Shown here one piece after another: positions 17,015 through 24,936 of a stretch of DNA of 46,142 nucleotides. Origin of the DNA: Candidatus Uhrbacteria bacterium (GTDB lineage Bacteria; Patescibacteriota; Patescibacteriia; UBA9934; GWF2-40-263). Under the pieces are notes generated by a model that saw only the letters and a program-made list of their open reading frames with translations, did not search any database and was not told where the DNA came from. Numbering within the stretch: position 1 is the stretch's first letter; every line of letters starts with the position of its first letter. Made by a program: the position numbers and the translations under genes. The stretch covers positions 1-46,142 of the forward strand of contig JACQWJ010000010.1 of assembly GCA_016209325.1 (NCBI GenBank), written 5' to 3'.

Positions 17015-17197
17015 CTATGATTGGTTCAAGAGCGTACGGATACGCGCGATCTGCCGGCGGCACACGCGGACGTCACGCACGCGAGTCAGCTGATGGGAAG
17101 CAATCTGCGCATGCAGGCTGCGCAAGCGGGTTTGCGCCTCCATGAGGGCTTGACGCAGGCCGTCGGGAGACAAGCGCTTCAATTCCTTGAAATCCAT
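17015..17197 (-). CDS. rpmC: Ribosomal protein uL29
   Basis: Two-helix protein near the peptide tunnel exit, 60 aa. MDFKELKRLSPDGLRQALMEAQTRLRSL and ARIRTLLNQ fit the family. In the usual place between rplP and rpsQ. Confidence 0.9.
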   Translation of the reverse strand: MDFKELKRLSPDGLRQALMEAQTRLRSLHAQIASHQLTRVRDVRVCRRQIARIRTLLNQS

Positions 17198-17210
17198 AGG
17201 AAGCGGTCAG

Positions 17211-17627
17211 TTACTCTTCGCGGGAGATAAAACGGGTCTTGACGGGCAGTTTGTAGGCTGCCAAGCGGAGGGCTTCCTGAGCGATGATCGCCGTTACGCC
17301 ATCCATTTCAAACAGAATCGTGCCCGGACGTACGACGGCCACGTAATGGTCGACGGCCCCTTTGCCTTTTCCCATCGGCATCTCGTTCCCCTTACTCGTG
17401 ATTGGATGGTCGGGAAAAATACGAATCCAGATCTTCCCTCCACGTTTGATGTAACGGGTCATGGCACGACGTGCGGCTTCGATCTGTCGAGAGCTGATCC
17501 AAGTCTCATCCATGGCCTTGAGACCAAACGCACCAAAGGCGAGGTCAACCTTGCGGCTGGCCACCCGCTTGCCGCGAGCCCGTCCCTTGTGCCACTTACG
17601 ATGTTTTACCTTTTTCGGAATCAACAT
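17211..17627 (-). CDS. rplP: Ribosomal protein uL16
   Basis: Large-subunit protein near the A-site tRNA elbow, 138 aa. [61 protein letters not shown] and [17 protein letters not shown] are the conserved blocks. Confidence 0.95.
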   Translation of the reverse strand: MLIPKKVKHRKWHKGRARGKRVASRKVDLAFGAFGLKAMDETWISSRQIEAARRAMTRYIKRGGKIWIRIFPDHPITSKGNEMPMGKGKGAVDHYVAVVRPGTILFEMDGVTAIIAQEALRLAAYKLPVKTRFISREE

Positions 17628-17637
17628 AGATCATCTT

Positions 17638-18306
17638 TTAGGAACCTGTCGTGGAACTCTCCGTCGCCTTTTCAAAGACTTCCCCGCGATTGATCCATAC
17701 CTTGACGCCGATGGCTCCGTACATCGTATGGGCGGGAACCGAGGCAAAGTCGATGTCAGCGCGCAGGTTATGCAAGGGGACCCTGCCTTGCGCAAGGGTC
17801 TCGGTACGGGCAATTTCGGCACCATTCAGGCGTCCCCCGAGGGAGATCTTTACCCCTTCGGCATGTGCCTTTAGAACCCGCTCGATGGCCTGCTTCATGA
17901 TACGACGGAACGGAATACGGCGCTCGAGCTCCGCGACTATCTGTTGACCGACGATGTTGGCCGAAAGGGAGGGACGTGAGACTTCCTTCACGTTCAGGCT
18001 CACGTTGGTCCGCCGTCCACGGAAAAAGCGCGTATGGAGTTTCTTTTTAAGCTCCTCGATACCCGCTCCGGCACGACCAATAATGAACCCAGGTTTGGCG
18101 GAGTACACCGTTATCTGAACCTGCTGGCGCGTCCGCTCGATCTCGATACGCTCAACAAGTGCGAGTCGCAGCTCCTTCCGCAGGAACACGCGGATGGAAA
18201 CATCCTCCCGGAGGAACTGACTGAATTGCTGCTTGGAAAACCAGAAGGAATCCCAGCCCTGGACGGTGGAAAGACGAAACGCTCTCGGATGAACTTTGTG
18301 GCCCAT
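17638..18306 (-). CDS. rpsC: Ribosomal protein uS3
   Basis: mRNA entry-site protein of the small subunit, 222 aa. MGHKVHPRAFRL at the N-terminus, the KH domain with GFIIGRAGAGIEELKK, and the C-terminal GVKISLGGRLNGAEIARTE are all present. Confidence 0.95.
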   Translation of the reverse strand: MGHKVHPRAFRLSTVQGWDSFWFSKQQFSQFLREDVSIRVFLRKELRLALVERIEIERTRQQVQITVYSAKPGFIIGRAGAGIEELKKKLHTRFFRGRRTNVSLNVKEVSRPSLSANIVGQQIVAELERRIPFRRIMKQAIERVLKAHAEGVKISLGGRLNGAEIARTETLAQGRVPLHNLRADIDFASVPAHTMYGAIGVKVWINRGEVFEKATESSTTGS

Positions 18307-18310
18307 AGGA

Positions 18311-18724
18311 TTACTTCTGGGGAGTCAGGCGCGCGCCGCTCTTCGCCGGGCGCTTGCGGCGCGGAACCTCCGGTTGACTGGCTCGCTCGGCAAGGGCAAT
18401 GGCCACATGGGACGTGCGTTTGCGAATCGGAGCCGACCGACCGAACGCTTTAGGCGTCCAGCGGTGAAGGGTCGGGCCCATGTCCGCCACGATACGCTTA
18501 ACAAACAGGCGGTCGGCGAGGAAATGGAAATTGTGCTCGGCGTTGGCCACAGCCGAGTCGAGGAGCTTCATAACCGGGCGCGCGGCAGCTTTGTTCATGA
18601 ACCGCAGCTGTTCCCGGGCCTGAGCCACGTCTAACCCACGGATGACGTCGATGACCAACCGTACCTTGCGCGGCGAAATGCGGATGTATGAGGCCTTGGC
18701 ACTGACTTCCATAGGGCTTTCCAT
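18311..18724 (-). CDS. rplV: Ribosomal protein uL22
   Basis: Exit-tunnel protein, 137 aa. AKASYIRISPRKVRLVIDVIRG, AVANAEHNFHF and the tunnel hairpin region MGPTLHRWTPKAFGRSAPIRKRTSH are present. There is a basic C-terminal tail. Two starts (18724 and 18712) are possible, both preceded by T. Confidence 0.94.
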   Translation of the reverse strand: MESPMEVSAKASYIRISPRKVRLVIDVIRGLDVAQAREQLRFMNKAAARPVMKLLDSAVANAEHNFHFLADRLFVKRIVADMGPTLHRWTPKAFGRSAPIRKRTSHVAIALAERASQPEVPRRKRPAKSGARLTPQK

Positions 18725-18742
18725 AGAGGGGACATCCCATCG

Positions 18743-19081
18743 TTATTTCTTCTTCGGAGCAACGGCTTTCGTGGGGGCTGCGGTCTTCGGGGCGGCGGCA
18801 GGAGGGGCTGCCTCGGCTTTCTGCATTTTGCCCCCGTGACGAACGAACTTGCGCGTCAGGGAGAATTCGCCCAGTTTGTGACCGACCATCTCCTCAACCA
18901 CACGGACGGGTATATGTTCCTTGCCGTTGTGGACCCCGATCGTGAGTCCGACCATCTCCGGCGTAATCGTCGAGGCACGGGCCCATGTTTTGACAACCGT
19001 CCTACTTCCGGAAGGAAGCGCACGGACCTTTTTCATCAAGTTCTGGTCGAGATACGGACCTTTCTTAGCACTGCGTGACAT
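18743..19081 (-). CDS. rpsS: Ribosomal protein uS19 with Ala/Pro/Lys tail
   Basis: Head protein of the small subunit, 112 aa. The core is [46 protein letters not shown] and [21 protein letters not shown]. About 25 residues rich in Ala, Pro and Lys follow the normal end and look disordered. Confidence 0.95.
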   Translation of the reverse strand: MSRSAKKGPYLDQNLMKKVRALPSGSRTVVKTWARASTITPEMVGLTIGVHNGKEHIPVRVVEEMVGHKLGEFSLTRKFVRHGGKMQKAEAAPPAAAPKTAAPTKAVAPKKK

Positions 19082-19097
19082 AAGCGGCTATGTATGA

Positions 19098-19940
19098 CTA
19101 TCCGACAAACCGTCCCTTGGGCCGACGGCGCAAGATCCGGGCGTCGGATGTCTTGTGTCGGCGTGTCTTGACACCAAGTGCCGGCTTGCCCGTGGGCGTC
19201 TTTGGATGCTTCAACCCGATGGAATTTCGCGCTTCGCCGCCTCCGTGGGGGTGGTCGACAGGGTTCATGGCCTTGCCACGGACCGTCGGACACACACCAC
19301 GATGACGCAGGCGTCCGGCTTTCCCCCAGCGCACGAGGCGGTAATCGGAGTTGGAAACCTGACCGATCGTTGCAAGACACGTACATGGGAGCATGCGCAT
19401 TTCCCCAGAGGGAAGTTTCACCGTCGCATTGGCACCCTCGATCGCCATCAGGTGAACCATGGCTCCGGCCCCATGCGCCATTTGCCCGCCCTTCCCCGCT
19501 TCTATTTCGATGTCATGCAAGGCGATGCCGACGGGAATGTGCTCAAGGGGAAGTCTATTCCCGAGCTTGATTTCTCCCTTGGAACGGGTGGAAACGACCT
19601 GATCTCCGACCCGCAGACCCTCTGGAGCCAACATGTAGCGTTTCTCGCCGTCCGCATAGAAGACGAGGGCCAAACGCGCACCACGGTTCGGGTCATACTC
19701 AATGGCCGAAACGACCGCTGGGACGTCAAATTTTTCACGGCGGAAATCGACCAACCGGACATAGCGTTTCGCTCCGCCTCCGCGATGACGGACGGTAATA
19801 CGTCCCTTCGTACGACCCGCATATTCCTTACGGATGCGGATGAGGGATTTTTCCGGTTCTGTTTTCGTGACATCGCGAAAACTTTGGACGCTTGAAATGC
19901 GCCGTCCGGCAGAAGTTGGCTTGTAACGTTTGACCGGCAT
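19098..19940 (-). CDS. rplB: Ribosomal protein uL2
   Basis: Large-subunit protein close to the peptidyl transferase centre, 280 aa. The hallmark [18 protein letters not shown] (around residues 225-242) contains the conserved histidine. N-terminal [11 protein letters not shown] and C-terminal [18 protein letters not shown] complete the family pattern. Confidence 0.96.
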   Translation of the reverse strand: MPVKRYKPTSAGRRISSVQSFRDVTKTEPEKSLIRIRKEYAGRTKGRITVRHRGGGAKRYVRLVDFRREKFDVPAVVSAIEYDPNRGARLALVFYADGEKRYMLAPEGLRVGDQVVSTRSKGEIKLGNRLPLEHIPVGIALHDIEIEAGKGGQMAHGAGAMVHLMAIEGANATVKLPSGEMRMLPCTCLATIGQVSNSDYRLVRWGKAGRLRHRGVCPTVRGKAMNPVDHPHGGGEARNSIGLKHPKTPTGKPALGVKTRRHKTSDARILRRRPKGRFVG

Positions 19941-19960
19941 AAATGGAGGAAACAGCGCCC

Positions 19961-20452
19961 TTAGACGCCTTCGTGAATCTTCAACGTCTGACCCTTAGGC
20001 ACGCTCACGATGGCTTTCTTCCAAGCCTTCTGCATTCCCCGGATCCGTCCAAAACGGACGGGCTCGCGACGCATATTCTGCATACGCACGCTCATCGGAG
20101 TCACACCATATACGGCCTTTATCGCCTGGCGCACCTGCACCCGAGTCGCATGATTCTGCACGACGAATGCATATTGGCCCAAGGAAGACTGGGCTGCCGC
20201 CTTTTCCGTCACCACGGGTCGCAACAGGACATCGGCTAATCCGGAAGGGACCAGCGCCTGCGATTTACGATCGGTCACAGGAGTGACAGACGCAGATGCG
20301 GTCGGATGTTTGGCCACGCGTCTCCTTGCGTCCTTCCCAGAAGACTGGACGGGAACGTCTGCTGTTGCCGAGGACGTCTCAGGACGTTCCATAACCTTTC
20401 CGCCTTCCACTTCCTGCTCCTTCTGTTTTTTGAAACGATCGAGGAATCCCAT
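19961..20452 (-). CDS. rplW: Ribosomal protein uL23 with N-terminal extension
   Basis: Tunnel-exit protein that docks trigger factor and SRP. The family core occupies only the C-terminal part, from about residue 72: [42 protein letters not shown] and [18 protein letters not shown]. The first roughly 70 residues are an added, mostly disordered region that begins with the amphipathic basic segment [11 protein letters not shown], a type of start also seen in membrane-associating proteins such as FtsY. 163 aa versus about 100 in E. coli. The start 20452 is 2 bp from the rplD stop. Confidence 0.93.
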   Translation of the reverse strand: MGFLDRFKKQKEQEVEGGKVMERPETSSATADVPVQSSGKDARRRVAKHPTASASVTPVTDRKSQALVPSGLADVLLRPVVTEKAAAQSSLGQYAFVVQNHATRVQVRQAIKAVYGVTPMSVRMQNMRREPVRFGRIRGMQKAWKKAIVSVPKGQTLKIHEGV

Positions 20453-20454
20453 AC

Positions 20455-21099
20455 TTATGACTTGGCCTGTTTGGCGTACAGCTGAACAAGGGTGTTAACC
20501 GCTTCGGAAGAGGCGAGCACAAACTCGTGACGTAAAACGTCAACGATGTTCAAGCTGCGTGCCGAAATGGCCGTCACGTGCGGGAGGTTGCGCACAGCGC
20601 GCGGAAGTCCCCGATTCTCCGGCTCGACAATGATGAGGGTCTTTTTGCCGAAAACCGGCAGCTTGCCCAAGAAGGCGGCTGCGTTCCTTGTTTTCGCCTC
20701 CGGGAGACGCAGGGAATCCACGGCCACAAATTTCTCTCCACGGACTTTGTCAGTCAAAGACATGGCGAGCGCAGCACGCTTGGCTTGGCGATTCATTTTG
20801 ACCCCGAACACGCGCTCATTGGTCGGTCCGAAGGTCACGCCCCCTCCCACCCAAATAGGGGAACGTGTAGATCCGTGACGGGCGCGGCCTGTTCCTTTTT
20901 GTTTCCAAGGCTTCCGTCCACCACCCCGCACCTCACCGCGACCTTTCGTATGGGCGATGACGGAACGGGCATTGGCCTGTTGGGCGATGACGGACTCATG
21001 CACGAGCGCGGGATTCACCTCGACTCCAAAGAGGGCGTCGTCCAGTTCCACGTCACCCACCCGAGCCCCTTCCTGGTTGTACAGGGTTACTTTTGCCAT
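20455..21099 (-). CDS. rplD: Ribosomal protein uL4
   Basis: Large-subunit protein with a tunnel loop, 214 aa. The extended loop KGRGEVRGGGRKPWKQKGTGRARHG is diagnostic. The start overlaps the end of rplC by 13 bp, implying translational coupling. L4 represses its own operon in E. coli; whether it does so here is not visible. Confidence 0.95.
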   Translation of the reverse strand: MAKVTLYNQEGARVGDVELDDALFGVEVNPALVHESVIAQQANARSVIAHTKGRGEVRGGGRKPWKQKGTGRARHGSTRSPIWVGGGVTFGPTNERVFGVKMNRQAKRAALAMSLTDKVRGEKFVAVDSLRLPEAKTRNAAAFLGKLPVFGKKTLIIVEPENRGLPRAVRNLPHVTAISARSLNIVDVLRHEFVLASSEAVNTLVQLYAKQAKS

Positions 21100-21707
21100 A
21101 ACGTTGCGCCTTCACGCACATGAATACACAAAAGGCCTCCGCGCGCTCCGGGCACGGCTCCTTTCAAGGCTAAGATGTGCTTTTCCGAATCGACCGAGAC
21201 GATTTCCAAATTCTTGACAGTGACGCGCGCGGCTCCCATGTGGCCGGCCATGCGCTTTCCCTTTTGGACCGGTCCTTGGCGGCGGGAAGCGATAGATCCC
21301 GGCATGCGCAATTGGTCCTTGTGCCCGTGGGAGGCAGGACTTCCGCTGAAGTGGTGGCGCTTGACGACACCCGCGAACCCGCGACCTTTGGTAACACCAA
21401 CAACGTCGACATGTTCCCCGGGTTGGAACGTGGAAACCGCGACCTGGTCACCGCGCTTCAAGTCGGTCTGCGGTACGCGGAATTCCCGCAGCACACCAAA
21501 CAGCGAAAGACCAGCAAGATGTCCCGTCTCGGGTTTATTCAGGCTCCGACGGGGATCGCAGCCGATCTGAACGGCAATGGATCCATTTGCTTCCTCCACG
21601 CGGGTCACCACACAGGGTTCGGCGTGAACCAACGTGACAGGAATGACCGTTCCGTCTTCACGAAACTGCTGTGTCATCTCAAGTTTGCGTCCAACGATGA
21701 ATTTCAT
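21087..21707 (-). CDS. rplC: Ribosomal protein uL3
   Basis: Early-assembly large-subunit protein, 206 aa. The N-terminal strand FIVGRKLEMTQQFREDGTVIPVTLV, the tip region VTKGRGFAGVVKRHHFSGSPASHGHKDQLRMPGSIA and GKRMAGHMGAARVTVKNLEIV are conserved. It is separated from rpsJ by an unusually long 252-bp gap. Confidence 0.95.
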   Translation of the reverse strand: MKFIVGRKLEMTQQFREDGTVIPVTLVHAEPCVVTRVEEANGSIAVQIGCDPRRSLNKPETGHLAGLSLFGVLREFRVPQTDLKRGDQVAVSTFQPGEHVDVVGVTKGRGFAGVVKRHHFSGSPASHGHKDQLRMPGSIASRRQGPVQKGKRMAGHMGAARVTVKNLEIVSVDSEKHILALKGAVPGARGGLLCIHVREGATLWQK

Positions 21708-21959
21708 AGCGTGCTTGGGCGTGCCAACTTAAAAGCCAGAAGCCGGAGGCGTCTTCACCTCATCCGCGAAGACGAACGCTTCCAACTTCTAGCCTTTAGG
21801 GAAAACGAAAGGCTTTGTTCGGAATCTTCACATGTACCGAATACGTCGCTCCTTGCGCGTCGCGCCAAATCCCCAGGAAGGTTATCGTGATCTGTTTAGA
21901 CCTGATACACACGAACTTTCTTCCCCGTTTGTCGCTCCGCGTTCCCCACAAAGGGAATC
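21708..21959 (-). promoter_or_regulatory. Structured 252-nt leader between rpsJ and rplC
   Basis: No open frame of note. Two stems are visible: CGTCTTC (21750-21756) with GAAGACG (21768-21774), inside a longer imperfect helix, and AGCCTTT (21791-21797) with AAAGGCT (21808-21814). rpsJ and rplC are normally separated by only tens of bases, so this is a candidate regulatory leader. I did not find a convincing promoter. Confidence 0.4.
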
Positions 21960-22292
21960 TTACATTTTGATTTCGATGTCAACGCCTGCCGGCAGGTTGA
22001 GGCTCATGAGCGCGTCCATCGTGCGTTCGGTCGGCTCGACGATGTCGATGATCCGCTTATGCACCCGCATCTCGTACTGTTCCCGAGAATTCTTGTAGAT
22101 GAAGGTGGATCGGTTCACGGTATACCGACGCTTCTCGGTTGGAAGCGGAACGGGACCAAAGATTTTCGCTCCTGTTCGCTCAGCCGTCTTCATGATCGTC
22201 TGTGCGGCCTGATCGATGATCTTGTGGTCGTACGCACGGATTTTGATCCGAATACGCTGCTTGACCTCTTCTTCAGTTTTCGCATGGGACAT
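21960..22292 (-). CDS. rpsJ: Ribosomal protein uS10
   Basis: Small-subunit head protein, also NusE in antitermination. 110 aa with [58 protein letters not shown] and [10 protein letters not shown]. The start at 22292 has no Shine-Dalgarno and, unusually for the window, G before ATG. A strong hairpin lies upstream in the gap to tuf. Confidence 0.95.
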   Translation of the reverse strand: MSHAKTEEEVKQRIRIKIRAYDHKIIDQAAQTIMKTAERTGAKIFGPVPLPTEKRRYTVNRSTFIYKNSREQYEMRVHKRIIDIVEPTERTMDALMSLNLPAGVDIEIKM

Positions 22293-22320
22293 CTGCGGCA
22301 CAGCTTCCAAAAAGATCAGC

Positions 22321-22385
22321 GGGATTCCCGGAGGCCGGGAGCCAAGGCGCACATGTTTCGCCCTCGCTTCCGGCCTCCGGATCCC
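22321..22385 (-). promoter_or_regulatory. Strong hairpin in the tuf-rpsJ gap
   Basis: gggattcccggaggccggg (from 22321) pairs with cttccggcctccggatccc (to 22385) with a small bulge, giving a stem of about 16 bp. On the minus strand it follows the tuf stop by a few bases, is followed by GATCTTTTTGG, and precedes the rpsJ ATG by about 28 bases. It could be a partial terminator, an attenuator or an RNA processing site that sets the EF-Tu to ribosomal-protein ratio. Confidence 0.6.
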
Positions 22386-22393
22386 CATCGGTG

Positions 22394-23587
22394 TTACTTA
22401 AGGATTTTGGTCACGACGCCGGCTCCGACTGTGTGGCCGCCTTCCCGGATGGCGAAACGCTGCTTTTCCTCGAGGGCCACCGGCTGGATGAGCTTGACGT
22501 TCATGTTGACCGTGTCGCCCGGCATGACCATTTCCGTGCCGGCGGGAAGCGTAATTTCGCCCGTCACGTCGGTGGTGCGGATGTAGAACTGGGGCTTGTA
22601 GCCGTTGAAGAAGGGCTTGTGGCGGCCACCTTCCTCCTTCGACAAGGCGTAAATTTCAGCCTCAAATTCGGTGTGGGGGGTCACCGATCCGGGCTTGACG
22701 AGAACCATGCCGCGCTCGACGTCTTCTTTCTTGATACCACGGAGCAGGAGACCGGCATTGTCCCCGGCGCGTCCCTCATCGAGGAGCTTGTTGAACATCT
22801 CGATGCCCGTCACCACACTCTTCATGTTCTCAGGGCGCAGACCGACGAGCTCGACATCCTCGTTAATCTTGATCATACCGCGCTCGATGCGTCCGGTCAC
22901 GACCGTGCCGCGCCCTTCAATGGAAAACACGTCCTCAACCGGCATAAGGAAGGGTTTGTCGGTCTCGCGCACCGGCTCCGGAATGTAGGTATCCAAGGCG
23001 TTCAGGATATCCATGATGGGCTTAGCGGCTGCCTCGTCGCTGGGATTCTCGAGGGCCTTCAGGGCGGAACCACGGATGACAGGGACCTGGTCACCAGGGA
23101 AATCGTACTTCTTGAGGAGGTCGCGGACCTCCTCCTCGACGAGGTCGATGAGTTCCGGATCGTCAACCATGTCCACCTTGTTCAGAAAGACGACAATGGC
23201 CGGAACACCGACCTGGCGGGCGAGCAGAATATGTTCGCGTGTCTGGGGCATGGGACCATCGGCAGCACTCACGACCAAAATCGCACCGTCCATCTGGGCC
23301 GCGCCTGTGATCATGTTCTTGATGTAGTCCGCGTGTCCGGGACAGTCGACGTGGGCGTAGTGGCGGTTCGCGGATTCGTATTCACAGTGCGCTGTCGCAA
23401 TCGTAATACCGCGAGACTTGGACTCCGGTGCCTTGTCCAGATCATCAACGCCTTTCTTCTGGGCGATAAGCCCTTTGGCGTTCAAAACCGCGAGCAACGC
23501 GGCGGTGGTTGTGGTCTTACCGTGGTCGACGTGGCCGATCGTGCCCACGTTGACGTGCGGCTTGTTGCGTTGGAATGCTTCTGCCAT
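22394..23587 (-). CDS. tuf: Elongation factor Tu
   Basis: Delivers aminoacyl-tRNA to the ribosome as a GTP complex. P-loop GHVDHGKT (residues 18-25), G3 DCPGHADY, G4 NKVDM and the three-domain length of 397 aa are all standard. The start at 23587 ([15 protein letters not shown]) is preceded by T. A promoter lies about 110 bp upstream, and rpsJ follows after a hairpin, so tuf heads the S10 gene line and is separated from fusA by the divergent pair at 23745-24882. Confidence 0.96.
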   Translation of the reverse strand: MAEAFQRNKPHVNVGTIGHVDHGKTTTTAALLAVLNAKGLIAQKKGVDDLDKAPESKSRGITIATAHCEYESANRHYAHVDCPGHADYIKNMITGAAQMDGAILVVSAADGPMPQTREHILLARQVGVPAIVVFLNKVDMVDDPELIDLVEEEVRDLLKKYDFPGDQVPVIRGSALKALENPSDEAAAKPIMDILNALDTYIPEPVRETDKPFLMPVEDVFSIEGRGTVVTGRIERGMIKINEDVELVGLRPENMKSVVTGIEMFNKLLDEGRAGDNAGLLLRGIKKEDVERGMVLVKPGSVTPHTEFEAEIYALSKEEGGRHKPFFNGYKPQFYIRTTDVTGEITLPAGTEMVMPGDTVNMNVKLIQPVALEEKQRFAIREGGHTVGAGVVTKILK

Positions 23588-23698
23588 AGGGATTGGCTCA
23601 ATGTCGCGGCTTGTCACGCGGTCCGTCCGAGAACGAAACGGGTGCAAAACAAACCAAATAGGCCGCGGATCGTGAATTAATGAATGAGAAGTGGCGCC

Positions 23699-23727
23699 AC
23701 TATAACAGGGAGGAAAAAATCACGCAA
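23699..23727 (-). promoter_or_regulatory. Promoter of tuf
   Basis: On the minus strand TTGCGT (23722-23727), 17-bp spacer, TATAGT (23699-23704) with TG one base upstream (extended -10). It lies directly after the stop of the Phd-like gene and would give a leader of about 100 nt. Confidence 0.55.
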
Positions 23728-23744
23728 GTCGCAAACGTTCCTTC

Positions 23745-24239
23745 CTACTCGATCGGTTCCAGATAGAACTGTTCCTCGCCTGTCTCCCCTTCCCCACCCT
23801 CCACTTTGGGGGGTTGCGAAATGGGAGGATGATCGGGTTCCTTTCCCCTCAGGTGTTCGAGGGTCTGGGCCATCGCGTCCCGCTCGGCATCCGTGAGTCG
23901 GGCGGGATCCCACGTTTGTCCGGAAGTCTGAACGCCTCCCATCACGTCCCATATGCGCTTCGATTCGAAGGGCGGAAGCGGTGCCGAAGGGGCGAGGGGT
24001 GCTACGGGCGAAGACATCGCCTGATCGGGAGGGGGGGACGGCACATCGGTGTCGGCCGTATCGGACTTCCCTTCCGTACCAGGAGGGAAAGAGGACATGG
24101 GTGCGGGAATGTCCATGAGGACTTCGTAGGCCTCAAGGCTCATGAGCACATAGGCGTCCGACCCCTCCGGATCCGTGACGATGATGCGGTCGCCCGTGCG
24201 CCGCACCAAAGAAAGAATGCGTTGAAATTTCCCATCCAT
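23745..24239 (-). CDS. Phd/YefM-like domain protein with disordered tail
   Basis: 164 aa. The N-terminal stretch MDGKFQRILSLVRRTGDR followed by DAYVLMSLEAYEVLMD (to about residue 43) resembles the small alpha/beta fold of Phd/YefM antitoxins. After that the protein is rich in Pro, Ser and acidic residues with no clear fold, plus one helical segment DPARLTDAERDAMAQTLEHLRG (about residues 110-132). No toxin partner is adjacent: the neighbours are tuf and the divergent methyltransferase. A stand-alone regulator rather than an antitoxin is therefore likelier. The start 24239 lies only a few bases after a predicted promoter, suggesting a leaderless transcript. Confidence 0.55.
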   Translation of the reverse strand: MDGKFQRILSLVRRTGDRIIVTDPEGSDAYVLMSLEAYEVLMDIPAPMSSFPPGTEGKSDTADTDVPSPPPDQAMSSPVAPLAPSAPLPPFESKRIWDVMGGVQTSGQTWDPARLTDAERDAMAQTLEHLRGKEPDHPPISQPPKVEGGEGETGEEQFYLEPIE

Positions 24240-24248
24240 AGTGGCGCT

Positions 24249-24277
24249 ATTTTGCGTGAACGCACGCCGCCTGTCAA
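24249..24277 (-). promoter_or_regulatory. Promoter of the Phd-like gene
   Basis: Minus strand: perfect -35 TTGACA (24272-24277), 17-bp spacer, weak -10 CAAAAT (24249-24254). The predicted start near 24242 is about 3 bases before the ATG. Confidence 0.45.
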
Positions 24278-24317
24278 GCCGGCGGAAACGGCCAGGCCGC
24301 GCTGTATCCGATTGTGC

Positions 24318-24323
24318 TATACT
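24318..24323 (+). promoter_or_regulatory. Extended -10 promoter of the methyltransferase gene
   Basis: TGC-TATACT gives an extended -10; there is no good -35. The predicted start near 24330 leaves a leader of about 7 nt before ATG 24337, too short for a Shine-Dalgarno interaction. Confidence 0.45.
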
Positions 24324-24336
24324 GGCCCGCATCCCT

Positions 24337-24882
24337 ATGTTTTCCCCCGTCCTTCTCCTGCTGATCATCGCCTTGATCGGACTGACCGCTGTGAGCATCT
24401 ATCTGAGTTGGTGGTTCTACTGGCAACTCCAACCGCTCATGCACGGCGGAGGCCCATACGTCCCATCGCAGGCCGAGGAGGTGCGGCGAATGGTGGAAGC
24501 TGCAGAACTCACTCCTTCGGACGTGGTATACGACCTCGGTTCCGGAGACGGACGCATCCTCTTTCATGCCGTCGCGTCATCCGGCTGCCAAGGTGTGGGA
24601 TACGAAATCGATCCGGGGCTCGTCCGGCGGGCGCAAGCGGAAACGACTGCCAAAGGATTAGACGAACAGCTGCGTTTTGAGCGTAAAAATTTTTGGCACG
24701 TTCCCCTCGGGAATGCGACGGTGGTCTTTCTCTACCAGCTTCCCCGCACCATGAAGGGCCTGAAGAGGAAACTCTGCCGGGAACTGCCGGTAGGAGCACG
24801 GATCGTCTCGAACAACTTCGTCTTTCCCGGCTGGGAACCCGAGCGGATCGACGGAACCGTCCGACGGTACCGTCATCGGTAG
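24337..24882 (+). CDS. Membrane-anchored class I SAM-dependent methyltransferase-like protein
   Basis: 181 aa. An N-terminal membrane span (SPVLLLLIIALIGLTAVSIYLSWWFYW, residues about 3-29) is followed by a small Rossmann-type domain. SAM motif I is VVYDLGSGDGRILF (around residues 63-76), and GVGYEIDPGLVRRAQ carries the acidic ribose-binding residue. FLYQLPRTMKGLKRKL corresponds to the post-II region. The fold resembles small methyltransferases of the type annotated as protein-lysine or rRNA methylases; the substrate is unknown. It is divergent from the Phd-like gene and convergent with fusA, with a shared terminator. Confidence 0.75.
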   Translation: MFSPVLLLLIIALIGLTAVSIYLSWWFYWQLQPLMHGGGPYVPSQAEEVRRMVEAAELTPSDVVYDLGSGDGRILFHAVASSGCQGVGYEIDPGLVRRAQAETTAKGLDEQLRFERKNFWHVPLGNATVVFLYQLPRTMKGLKRKLCRELPVGARIVSNNFVFPGWEPERIDGTVRRYRHR

Positions 24883-24900
24883 ATCTGGGGACAGACAGAA

Positions 24901-24926
24901 AAACGGACCCGCTGGGTCCGTTTTTT
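24901..24926. terminator. Bidirectional terminator between the methyltransferase gene and fusA
   Basis: Stem aacggaccc (24902-24910) / gggtccgtt (24914-24922) with loop gct, T6 on the plus side and a run of A on the other, so it can serve both convergent genes. Confidence 0.85.
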
Positions 24927-24936
24927 CTCGCGCATT

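Noticed and set aside
21980-22000. Palindrome gcctgccggcagg inside rpsJ and a similar one near 42575 in the MFS gene
   Set aside because: Both encode conserved or plausible residues in frame; coincidental similarity to short palindromic repeats.
22391-23680. 429-codon frame antisense to tuf
   Set aside because: tuf is unmistakable on the other strand; no independent coding evidence.
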